A stretch of DNA of 64,000 bases, taken from JAJFUE01 sp039683515 (GTDB taxonomy: Bacteria > Sumerlaeota > Sumerlaeia > MVZB01). Shown here piece by piece: positions 7,571-15,097 of this stretch (its first letter is position 1; every line of letters begins with the position of its first letter). The DNA lies in assembly GCA_039683515.1 (NCBI GenBank), contig JBDKRG010000059.1, forward strand, positions 62,001 through 126,000, in the 5' to 3' direction. The position numbers were made by a program, and so were the translations under genes. The notes beneath the pieces were generated by a model. The model made no database searches, was not told where the DNA came from, and saw only the letters and a list, made by a program, of their open reading frames with translations.

Positions 7571-8479
7571 TCACGCGGATGCGTCTTTGGAAAAGAAACG
7601 CTCGAACGCCGTCTCGATGTCCGGGTCGCGGAATTCGAACCCGCCCGCCAACAGGCTCCTGGGGAAGACCCGGGCGCTGGCCAGGATCGTCTCCTCGGCC
7701 ATCTGCCCGAACATCAGGCGCAGCGCGGTCGCCGGCGTCGGGACGAGCGCCGGCCGCCCGAGCGCCTTGCCCAGCTCGGACGCGAATTCGGCCTGCCGGA
7801 CCGGGTTGGGCGCGACGGCGTTGATCGCCCCCCGGACGCTCTCGTTCGCCAGGACGTGGTCCATCATCCAGACCACGTCGTCGAGCGTGATCCAGCTGAT
7901 GTATTGTTTCCCGCTCCCTATCCGACCGCCAATGCCCGATTTAAAATACGGCAGCATCTTCGCGAGCGCGCCGCCGTGCGGGTCGAGCACCACCCCGAAC
8001 CGCGCGCGCACGACGCGGACCCCGGCGCGCTCGGCCGGCTCGGTCGCCGCTTCCCAGTCCCGGCAGACGTCGGCGAGGTAGCCGCTCCCGGGCGCGCTCG
8101 ACTCGTCGAGCGGCTCGTCGCCGCGGTTTCCGTAAATCCCGACCGCCGACGCATTGACGAGAACCCGCGGCCGCCGCCCGACCGCGGCGATCGCCTCGGC
8201 CAGGAGCTGGGTGCTCACGACGCGGCTGTCGCGCATCGAGCGCTTGCGCTCCTCGGTCCAGCGGCCGGCGGCGATGTTTTCGCCCGCCAGGTTGATGACC
8301 GCGTCGGCCTCCTCCAGCACCGAACGGTCGAACCGCCCCGAGGCCGGCTGCCAGAAGACCGCCTCATCGCCGGGCGGCTGCGAGCGCACCATGCGCACGA
8401 CCTCGTGCCCCCCGGCGCGCAGGTGCGCCACCAGGCGATTGCCGATGAAACCACCCGAACCGCTGATGAAAATTTTCAT
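7571..8479 (-). CDS. TIGR01777-type NAD(P)-dependent epimerase (YfcH-like)
   Basis: A 302-residue SDR-fold protein. The Rossmann motif is G7-S-G-G10-F-I-G13 (FISGSGGFIG). NLAGENIAAGRWTEERK, SAVGIYG and the C-terminal region (PALVPTPATALRLMFGQMAEE) match the YfcH/TIGR01777 family of extended SDRs, whose substrate is unknown. The upstream 44 nt before tenI contain a 'cgcaaagcgtcaaggcgcaaag' word repeat. The frame ends with FFSKDASA. Confidence 0.88.
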   Translation of the reverse strand: MKIFISGSGGFIGNRLVAHLRAGGHEVVRMVRSQPPGDEAVFWQPASGRFDRSVLEEADAVINLAGENIAAGRWTEERKRSMRDSRVVSTQLLAEAIAAVGRRPRVLVNASAVGIYGNRGDEPLDESSAPGSGYLADVCRDWEAATEPAERAGVRVVRARFGVVLDPHGGALAKMLPYFKSGIGGRIGSGKQYISWITLDDVVWMMDHVLANESVRGAINAVAPNPVRQAEFASELGKALGRPALVPTPATALRLMFGQMAEETILASARVFPRSLLAGGFEFRDPDIETAFERFFSKDASA

Positions 8480-8503
8480 CGCGCCACCCCGGGCGCGCCG
8501 GGC

Positions 8504-9397
8504 CTACGCGCCGACCGGCGTCGGCGCGACGGAACCGCCGCGCAGCGTTCTTGCGAATCCGACCAGATGACCCAGAGTATCACAAAACGCCGCGTAGCGC
8601 ATTTGCTGGCGAATCTCGCGGGTCAGCTCGTGGCCGGCCACGACCAGCGCGACCCCGGTCTCCTCGGCCGTGGCGGCCAGCGTGTCGTACTGCTTGACGA
8701 AGGACGGGGGGGCCGAGACCTGCCCGACCGCGAGCCAGAAGAGCCTCGGGCGCAGGTCGCGCAGCAGCTCGCTGAGCGAACCCAGCGGCGCCTCGCACCC
8801 CAGCGACTCCGTCCGCCACCCGATCTCGCGCAGCGAGACGTCCATCATCGCCGTGGTCACGCCGAGCAACCGCTCGCCATGCATGCCGCAGCCGATCGCC
8901 AGCGAGGCCGTCTCGGCCGGGCGCTGCAGGCTCAGCCGCAACTCCCCGATCCAGCGCTCGATCATCTGCACCATGCGCATCTGCTGGTAGGGCTTGATCC
9001 GCCCCTGCGCGAAGGACTGCTCGAGATCGAGCAGGATCGGCGAGAGGGCCTTGTCGAAAATATCGCGCGCCTTCATGCCGGCCATGAACAGGTTCAGGCC
9101 GACCCGGCGGAAACTCTCCTCGTCGCCCTCGAGCAGGGCCCGCAGCATCAGCTTGCGGCAGCGCTCGATGGCCAGGTTGCTGGTGGCCGTGGCCGGCGGC
9201 ATGCCGAGCAGGTCCGGCCTCAGCAGCGGGTGGCCGCTTTTGAGCAGATACTGGATGACGCCGCTGACCGGCAGCCGGCGGTGGCCGCCCACGGTCCGGA
9301 TCGTCGGGATCAATCCCTTGTCGCACCACCGTTTGAGCGATGCGTCGCTGACGCCAAGCGCCATGGCCACTTGCCGTGTCGTAAGATGTTTAATCAT
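8504..9397 (-). CDS. MerR-type DNA-binding regulator with cobalamin-binding-like fold
   Basis: A 297-residue protein. The N-terminal MerR-type helix-turn-helix (HLTTRQVAMALGVSDASLKRWCDKGLIP, GGHRRLP) is followed by a helical B12-binding-2-like region and a Rossmann-like B12-binding-like domain, the architecture of LitR/CarH light-responsive repressors. The segment where such proteins have a cobalt-ligating histidine three residues before glycine (HxxG) reads MHGERLLG, with arginine at that place, so cobalamin binding is doubtful. ATG 9397 is preceded by an AAAAGAGA stretch; ATG 9427 would add ten residues without an SD. It is divergent from the glycan cluster. Confidence 0.72.
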   Translation of the reverse strand: MIKHLTTRQVAMALGVSDASLKRWCDKGLIPTIRTVGGHRRLPVSGVIQYLLKSGHPLLRPDLLGMPPATATSNLAIERCRKLMLRALLEGDEESFRRVGLNLFMAGMKARDIFDKALSPILLDLEQSFAQGRIKPYQQMRMVQMIERWIGELRLSLQRPAETASLAIGCGMHGERLLGVTTAMMDVSLREIGWRTESLGCEAPLGSLSELLRDLRPRLFWLAVGQVSAPPSFVKQYDTLAATAEETGVALVVAGHELTREIRQQMRYAAFCDTLGHLVGFARTLRGGSVAPTPVGA

Positions 9398-9781
9398 AGG
9401 GGTGATCTCTTTTCTACGGTCGATCATATTGAATTGATCGATTTATACCACCTTCCGCCGTGTCTGTAAATACCCTATTTGATCTTTGTGTCGTAATTTG
9501 ATGCTGGAGCGGTGTTGCTCGGATCTTATTTATTCTCAGTGCCATACAACACAATAAAGCCTTCTTTCGAAGCCCGGGAATCAATCGGATTTCATGACAT
9601 AAATAATACTAAATGAATATGGCACATTGAACGATTTGCACGAATTGCGAGCCGCGCCGTGGAGGGGACTTGAACCACCTGGCGTGCCGAACGGCCCCGC
9701 CTTTCCCTTTTTCCGATGCAAAAACCGACCGCTATGATAAATTTTCAGCGGTATTGAACCCAACAAGGGCCGATTCGCCTG
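9398..9781. other. 384-nt intergenic region between divergent genes
   Basis: No gene seen. The part nearest the regulator gene (9420-9640) is distinctly AT-richer than the surroundings and probably holds both divergent promoters, but I cannot assign boxes with confidence. Near 9661-9685 a 'gtggaggggacttgaaccacc' word resembles a tRNA T-arm but cannot be extended into a tRNA. Confidence 0.5.
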
Positions 9782-11560
9782 ATGAAGCCGATCGTCATCG
9801 CCGAACAAATCCGCAAAAAGTATTCCCTGCATGCCGACGCCAACCGGCATTACGGCGTGGCCGACCTGTTCCGCGAGCTGACCGGCCGGCGCTCGTCCAA
9901 CGCGCTGCGCCCGGACGAGTTCTGGGCGGTCGACGGCATCTCGTTCTACCTCAACCCCGGCGACTCGATCGCGCTGGTCGGCCGCAACGGCTCGGGCAAG
10001 AGCACCATGCTCAAGCTCCTGGCCGGCCTCATCAAGCCCGACGACGGCGTGATCCAGATCAACGGCCGCGTCCAGGGGCTCATCAACCTGGGCGCCGGGT
10101 TCAGCCCGCGCCTTTCCGGGCGCGAGAACATCATGAACGGGGCGGCGCTCATGGGCCTCAGCCGCAAGCGCACCCTCGCGATCATGGACGAGATCGTCGA
10201 CTTCGCCGAGTTGGGCGAGTTCATCGACAGCCCGGTCTCGACCTACAGCTCCGGCATGTATGCGCGCCTCGGCTTCTCGGTCGCCGTCCACCTCGACCCG
10301 CAGATCCTCCTCATCGACGAGATCCTGTCGGTCGGCGACTTCGCGTTCCAGAACAAGTGCTTCGTCAAGATGCACGAGATCAAGAAGCGCGGCGCCACGA
10401 TCGTCCTCGTCTCGCACAGCTTCACGCACGTCAACCAGATCTGCGACCAGGCGCTGTGGCTCGACCGCGGCCGGCTCGTCCAGGCCGGCGCCGCCGGCGA
10501 CGTCACCAAGGCCTACATGGAGCACCTCGAGGCCCGGCAGGTCGACGAGCTCAAGCGCCTGAACGAGGCCCAGGCCGGCCCCTCGACCAGCCGCACGCTC
10601 CAGGGCCTGTACGGCCCCATTTACGACGAGTTCGACAAGATCTCCGACCTGGAGTTCTCGTTCAGCTCCGGCGGCGGCGAGACCGACGTCGTCCGCACCC
10701 ACGACGAGCTCCAGATCGAATACCGCTTCACGCTCAACCAGCCCGTCACCGACCTGAACGTCTCGCTCGTCTTCATCCGCAAGGACGGCCTGTGGATGAC
10801 GGCGATCTCGACGCTCAACGGCGACCTGGTCAGGGAAATCCACGACGGCCAGGTCCACTGCCGCGTGCGCATCGCCGACTGCCACCTGAACCCCGGCAAC
10901 TACGTCCTCGTCATGCCCGTGCACGAGGGCAAGAGCTACCTGTGGCGCAACATCGTCAAGGAGTTCGTCGTGGTGAGCCGCGAGCGGTTCACGTGGCACC
11001 TGACCGATTTCGATTACTCCTACGAGGTCCTCAACGGCTCGACCGAGGGCCCGCTCCTGACCGAGCACAGTGAAGCCGCGCCGAAGCACGCGGCGGATGC
11101 GTCGACCAGCCCCAACGACTCGGTCCGGCCGCTACATTTCCCGTACGAATACTCGATGGGCACGCTGCGGATGCGGCCGGCGGGCTCGACCGTCTGGGAA
11201 TGGGAAGACCTCGGCGAGGCGATCGGCCGGGTGTTCGCCCCGAGGGACAAAGAACTGCTCCTGGTCGTCGGCGCGGACGCGGCCGGCCGGCTCTTCGGCC
11301 TGAGCCGACTGGCCCCGGACGACCTGTTCGGGCTGCACCTGGCGCGCACGCCCGTCCGCGACCAGGACCTGGCGCACCTGGCCCGCTTCACCGGCCTGCG
11401 CACGCTCGAGCTGCGCCACACCGAGATTACCGACCGCGCCCTCGAATCGCTCGCGCCGCTGAGGAGCTTGAAAACGCTGGCGCTTCCGGCCACCATCAGC
11501 GAGAAGGCCATGAACCGGTTGCGTGAAACGCTCCCAGGCTGCACATTGATTCAGAACTGA
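9782..11560 (+). CDS. Wzt-like polysaccharide ABC exporter ATPase with leucine-rich C-terminal module
   Basis: A 592-residue protein. Residues 1-250 are an ABC ATPase of the O-antigen/teichoic acid exporter type: Walker A GRNGSGKST (67-75), the variant signature YSSGMYARLGFS, and Walker B ILLIDE. Residues about 285-425 resemble the Wzt C-terminal beta-sandwich that recognises the glycan end. Residues about 450-592 form an extra module starting LHFPYEYSMGTLRMRP and containing two leucine-rich repeat-like units (FTGLRTLELRHTEITD, LRSLKTLALPATIS). The same module occurs twice in the protein at 15098-18046. No Wzm permease is encoded in the window, so the partner must be elsewhere. The next gene starts 17 nt downstream. 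Confidence 0.85.
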   Translation: MKPIVIAEQIRKKYSLHADANRHYGVADLFRELTGRRSSNALRPDEFWAVDGISFYLNPGDSIALVGRNGSGKSTMLKLLAGLIKPDDGVIQINGRVQGLINLGAGFSPRLSGRENIMNGAALMGLSRKRTLAIMDEIVDFAELGEFIDSPVSTYSSGMYARLGFSVAVHLDPQILLIDEILSVGDFAFQNKCFVKMHEIKKRGATIVLVSHSFTHVNQICDQALWLDRGRLVQAGAAGDVTKAYMEHLEARQVDELKRLNEAQAGPSTSRTLQGLYGPIYDEFDKISDLEFSFSSGGGETDVVRTHDELQIEYRFTLNQPVTDLNVSLVFIRKDGLWMTAISTLNGDLVREIHDGQVHCRVRIADCHLNPGNYVLVMPVHEGKSYLWRNIVKEFVVVSRERFTWHLTDFDYSYEVLNGSTEGPLLTEHSEAAPKHAADASTSPNDSVRPLHFPYEYSMGTLRMRPAGSTVWEWEDLGEAIGRVFAPRDKELLLVVGADAAGRLFGLSRLAPDDLFGLHLARTPVRDQDLAHLARFTGLRTLELRHTEITDRALESLAPLRSLKTLALPATISEKAMNRLRETLPGCTLIQN

Positions 11561-11577
11561 ACGGGAACCGGCACGAG

Positions 11578-14500
11578 ATGAGCCAACTCACCAGCTCAAT
11601 GCGAAAGATTGCCGGCCGCGCCCTGTCCCTCCACCCGGCGCTGGCGCGCCTCGCCGCGCGCATCGCCATCGACGACCGCCTCATCCCGTACCTGTTCGGC
11701 GACCCGCGCCTGCCGCTGCGGCTGAGCCTCGACGCTTCGCTGATGCGCGAGTTCCTCGCGCTGGCCGGCGACGACCGGCTGCTGGGCGCGATCCTCGACG
11801 AGCCGCTCCTGGGCGAGCGCATTTACCTGAGCGAGCCCGCGCTGCGCCAGCTCCGGTCCAACCCGCGCGTCCAGCATTTCCTCCTGCTCGACGACCAGGT
11901 CCTGCGATACGTCTGCAAGTCCAAGGAAGCCGCCGCGAAGCTCGCGGTCCATGCCGGCCTGCGCGAGCTGCTTCTGGCCGAGCAGCCGTTCCGGGAATGG
12001 GCGGCCCGAAACGAACACGTTCTCCAGCTGATCCTCGGCCGCGAGGACATCGTCGAGAAATTCATCGCCGCGGACGGCCTCCTCGCGCGCATCGTCCGCC
12101 ACCCGGCGCTGTTCGAGGGCGTCATCGCGGATAAGGATGTCCTCGCGCGCATCGTCCGTGACGAGCGCGTGGTCCGGCGCGGCCTCGCCGAGCCGTCGTG
12201 GCCCGCGATGGCGACGGCCGAGTTGCTCAAGCGGTTCTCCGCCGACCCATCGATCCTCGATTCGATCATCAACGATGAATCCGTTGCCGACCGCTCGTAC
12301 GCGAGCGAGCCGATCCGCCGCCGCATTCACGCCGATATCCCCCTGTTTCTCGAAATCGCGAACTCCGGTTCAGGTCTTGCCGCGATCTCGGCCGACCGGC
12401 CACTCCTCCTCCGCATCTTGAATGAGGCCGGCATCGAGGCGATCTTGGCGCATCCGGTGTTGCTCGATCGCGTCCTCGCCGACCCGCGCGCCTTCGACCG
12501 GATCCTGGGTCACGCCGGCCTCATCGCCCAACTGCTCCGGAACGAAACGGTCATCGATCAGCTTTTGGCGGACGATGAGCTGCTCCACAAGTTGCTTTCG
12601 AACGACGCGGCGTGGACGGCTCTGTTTGGCGATGATCTCTTCATCGATCGCATGATCGGCAACGGGCGCGTCTTCGAAAAAATCATCGCCGACGATCGGC
12701 TGCTTGCACGGCTTGTCGCGCACGACCGCGCCTTCGACAAGATCCTCGCCGACGACCGACTCCTGGCCCAACTCGTCGCGCATGATCGCGCATTCGCTCG
12801 CATCATCGCGAACGACCGGCTCCTCGCCCGGCTCGTGGCCCATGACCGGGCGTTCGAGAAGATCGTCGCGAACGAACAACTCCTGTCGCGCCTGATCGCC
12901 GACGAACGCGCATTCGATATCATGATCGCCAACGACCGGCTCCTCGCCCGGCTCGTGGCCCACAATCGGGCGTTCGAGAAGATCGTCGCGAACGAACAGC
13001 TCCTGGCGCGCCTGATCGCCGACGACCGCGCGTTCGGCCTCATCATCGCAAACGACCGACTGCTCGCCAAAGTCATCGATCACGACCGCGCATTCGGCGT
13101 CATCGTTGCCCATGACGCGTTGCTGGTCAAAATCGTCGGCAACGAACGCGCATTCGAAAAGATTGCCGCGAACGAACGGCTCCTGGCGCGCCTGATCGCC
13201 GACGACCGCGCATTCGATATCATGATCGCAAACGACCGGCTTCTCGCCCGCCTGATCGCCCATGACCGCGCGTTCGGTTTCATCGTTGCTCATGACGCGT
13301 TGCTGGTTCAAATCGTCGGCAACGAACGCGCGTTCGAAAAGATTGCCGCGAACGAACAGCTCCTGGCGCGCCTGATCGCCGACGACCGCGCATTCGAAAA
13401 AATCACCGCCAACGAGCGGCTCCTGGCGCGGCTCGTCTCCGATCGCCGCGCCTTCGGCAAGATCCTCGACGACGAACAACTGCTCGCAAAGGTCGTCGCA
13501 AACGACCGGGCATTCGGCAAAATTCTCGCCGACGATCAGCTCCTCGCAAAACTCCTCTCGAACGAGCGCGCCTTCGGCCTTGTCATCGCCGACGGCCAAC
13601 TCGTCTCGAGGCTTGTCTCGCATGAGGGCGCTTTCGATAAAATCATCGACGACGAACGACTCCTGGCCCGCATCATCCTCAGCGACCGCGCGTTCAATGC
13701 CATCGTCGCCGACGGCAATCTGCTTTCGCGCATCGTTTCCGACGAGCGCGCATTCGGCTTCATCCTCGCCGACGATCAGCTCATTGCGCGCGTCGTCTTG
13801 CATGATCGAGCCTTCGGCTTCATCGTCTCGAACGAACCGCTGCTCGACCGGCTCCTCGCGCACGCCCGCGCCTTCGAAGGAATCCTGTCGGATGACCGGC
13901 TCCTGGCCCGCGTCGTCACGAACGAGCGCGCGTTCGATCAAATCGTCGCCGATGAAAATCTCTTCAAGCGCCTTGTCGCGAACGAGCGGGCGCTCAAGGT
14001 GATTTTCGCCAACGAGTCGCTCTCCAAACGCATGTTCACCCACCCGAAGACCTCGGACTGGGTCAGGCAGACCCCGTCCATCTTCAGCCGGGTGGTCCTC
14101 AACGAGCAGGGCGCGCGCAAGATCATGACCAACCCGATCCTGGCGGCCAACCGGCCGATCGGCGGGCTCATGGAGGCGCACGCCGAATTCGACCGGATCT
14201 GGCTCGAAATCCAGCCGCACGTCGATTCGTCGCGGCCCGGGTTCGACGACCGCCTCCAGGAGGCGCTGAAAAAGCTCACGAAAATCGAGGACGTCCAGAG
14301 GACGCTGCTCGACATCATTTGCGACGGCAACCGCGCGTATCTGAACGGCGCGACGATCGCGTTTACCGACCGGTTCTCGTTCTGGACCGAGCTCAACGAG
14401 ATCATGCTCGACGAGGATTATTACTTCGAGACCGACGCCGCCAAGCCGCGCATCCTCGACTGCGGCACGAACTTCGGCCTCGCGATCTATTACTTCAAGC

Positions 14501-15054
14501 GTCTCTACCCGTCGGCCCGCGTGACAGGGTTCGAGCCCGTCCCGTCGCTCTGCCGGATGGCCCGCGCCAACGTGCGCGACAATGGCTTTAAAAACGTCAG
14601 GATCCACAAATACGCCGTCGCCGCGCAGCCCGGCCGCAAAAGATTCTACGAATCGAAATCATTCCCGATGGCGGGCTCGCTCACCGCGCGCCGGGTCGAG
14701 TTCGGCGACGATGTCGCCGAGATCAAGGTCGAATGCAGGCCGCTGAGCGAGTTCCTGGAGGAGCCGGTCCATTTCCTCAAGCTCGACATCGAGGGCTCGG
14801 AGGACTCGGTCCTGGCCGAGGCCGCCGCGCGGCTGCCGATGGTCCACAACATGTTCATCGAATACCACCACGGCGCGGGCGCTCCGGACGGCCGCCTCAC
14901 CACCATCCTGCAACTGCTCGACCGCTCCGGTTTCGACTGGCAGATCGGCAAGTCGTTCCACTTCGGCCGCCAGTCGCGCCGCCGCGCGCTCAGTTTCGCC
15001 GGCCGGCCCTTCAGCCTCAACATCTGGGCAAAGAACCGAGCACTCAACGACTGA
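11578..15054 (+). CDS. long 20-residue-repeat protein with FkbM-type methyltransferase domain
   Basis: A 1158-residue cytoplasmic-looking protein (no signal peptide). Residues about 25-360 are degenerate, and 362-821 are near-perfect, 20-residue units with consensus (N/D/H)(D/E)RAFxxIxA(N/D)(D/E)xLLARLVA. At least 23 uninterrupted units are seen, probably forming an alpha-helical solenoid. Residues 822-950 are a linker region with helical character. Residues about 954-1150 are an FkbM-family SAM methyltransferase (PRILDCGTNFGLAIYYFK, GFEPVPSLCRMARANV, HFLKLDIEGSEDSVLAE). FkbM enzymes O-methylate sugars or polyketides. Between a glycan-export ATPase and a glycosyltransferase, it is most likely a glycan-modifying or chain-capping methyltransferase on a very long scaffold. 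I know no family with this repeat. Confidence 0.85.
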   Translation: MSQLTSSMRKIAGRALSLHPALARLAARIAIDDRLIPYLFGDPRLPLRLSLDASLMREFLALAGDDRLLGAILDEPLLGERIYLSEPALRQLRSNPRVQHFLLLDDQVLRYVCKSKEAAAKLAVHAGLRELLLAEQPFREWAARNEHVLQLILGREDIVEKFIAADGLLARIVRHPALFEGVIADKDVLARIVRDERVVRRGLAEPSWPAMATAELLKRFSADPSILDSIINDESVADRSYASEPIRRRIHADIPLFLEIANSGSGLAAISADRPLLLRILNEAGIEAILAHPVLLDRVLADPRAFDRILGHAGLIAQLLRNETVIDQLLADDELLHKLLSNDAAWTALFGDDLFIDRMIGNGRVFEKIIADDRLLARLVAHDRAFDKILADDRLLAQLVAHDRAFARIIANDRLLARLVAHDRAFEKIVANEQLLSRLIADERAFDIMIANDRLLARLVAHNRAFEKIVANEQLLARLIADDRAFGLIIANDRLLAKVIDHDRAFGVIVAHDALLVKIVGNERAFEKIAANERLLARLIADDRAFDIMIANDRLLARLIAHDRAFGFIVAHDALLVQIVGNERAFEKIAANEQLLARLIADDRAFEKITANERLLARLVSDRRAFGKILDDEQLLAKVVANDRAFGKILADDQLLAKLLSNERAFGLVIADGQLVSRLVSHEGAFDKIIDDERLLARIILSDRAFNAIVADGNLLSRIVSDERAFGFILADDQLIARVVLHDRAFGFIVSNEPLLDRLLAHARAFEGILSDDRLLARVVTNERAFDQIVADENLFKRLVANERALKVIFANESLSKRMFTHPKTSDWVRQTPSIFSRVVLNEQGARKIMTNPILAANRPIGGLMEAHAEFDRIWLEIQPHVDSSRPGFDDRLQEALKKLTKIEDVQRTLLDIICDGNRAYLNGATIAFTDRFSFWTELNEIMLDEDYYFETDAAKPRILDCGTNFGLAIYYFKRLYPSARVTGFEPVPSLCRMARANVRDNGFKNVRIHKYAVAAQPGRKRFYESKSFPMAGSLTARRVEFGDDVAEIKVECRPLSEFLEEPVHFLKLDIEGSEDSVLAEAAARLPMVHNMFIEYHHGAGAPDGRLTTILQLLDRSGFDWQIGKSFHFGRQSRRRALSFAGRPFSLNIWAKNRALND
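12661..14040 (+). repeat. 60-bp coding tandem repeat array (23 units)
   Basis: Strict 60-nt periodicity, one unit per 20 codons, with no indels across 1380 nt. Units are 60-95 percent alike at DNA level. Some are nearly identical at distance, for example the units at 13141, 13201 and 13261 compared with those at 13321 and 13381. This points to recent internal duplication or gene conversion. Less regular units with the same period continue upstream to about 12421 and, with phase changes, to about 12061. Confidence 0.95.
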
Positions 15055-15055
15055 C

Positions 15056-15092
15056 GGATTTTATTCATCACTCCTCATTCATCTTTAGGAAT
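15056..15092 (+). repeat. 'ttcatcactcctcattcatc' word repeat
   Basis: The 43-nt gap between the FkbM and glycosyltransferase genes contains this word. Its reverse complement (catgaggagtgatgaatg) lies at 43968-43988 directly after the M23-like peptidase gene. The repeat ends in TTTAGGAA, which supplies the SD of the next gene. Confidence 0.55.
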
Positions 15093-15097
15093 TTAAA

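Noticed and set aside
9661..9685. tRNA-like T-arm sequence (ggaggggacttgaaccacc)
   Set aside because: The stem does not pair properly and no acceptor or anticodon arm can be found in the adjoining 80 nt.
12661..14040. Regular 60-bp repeats resembling a CRISPR array
   Set aside because: The period equals 20 codons of one open frame, and there are no constant repeats alternating with unique spacers. It is coding DNA.
12370..14607. A 745-residue open frame on the minus strand opposite the repeat array
   Set aside because: It is the antisense shadow of the 60-bp repeats in a GC-rich gene. The plus-strand frame has an FkbM domain, an SD and co-directional neighbours.
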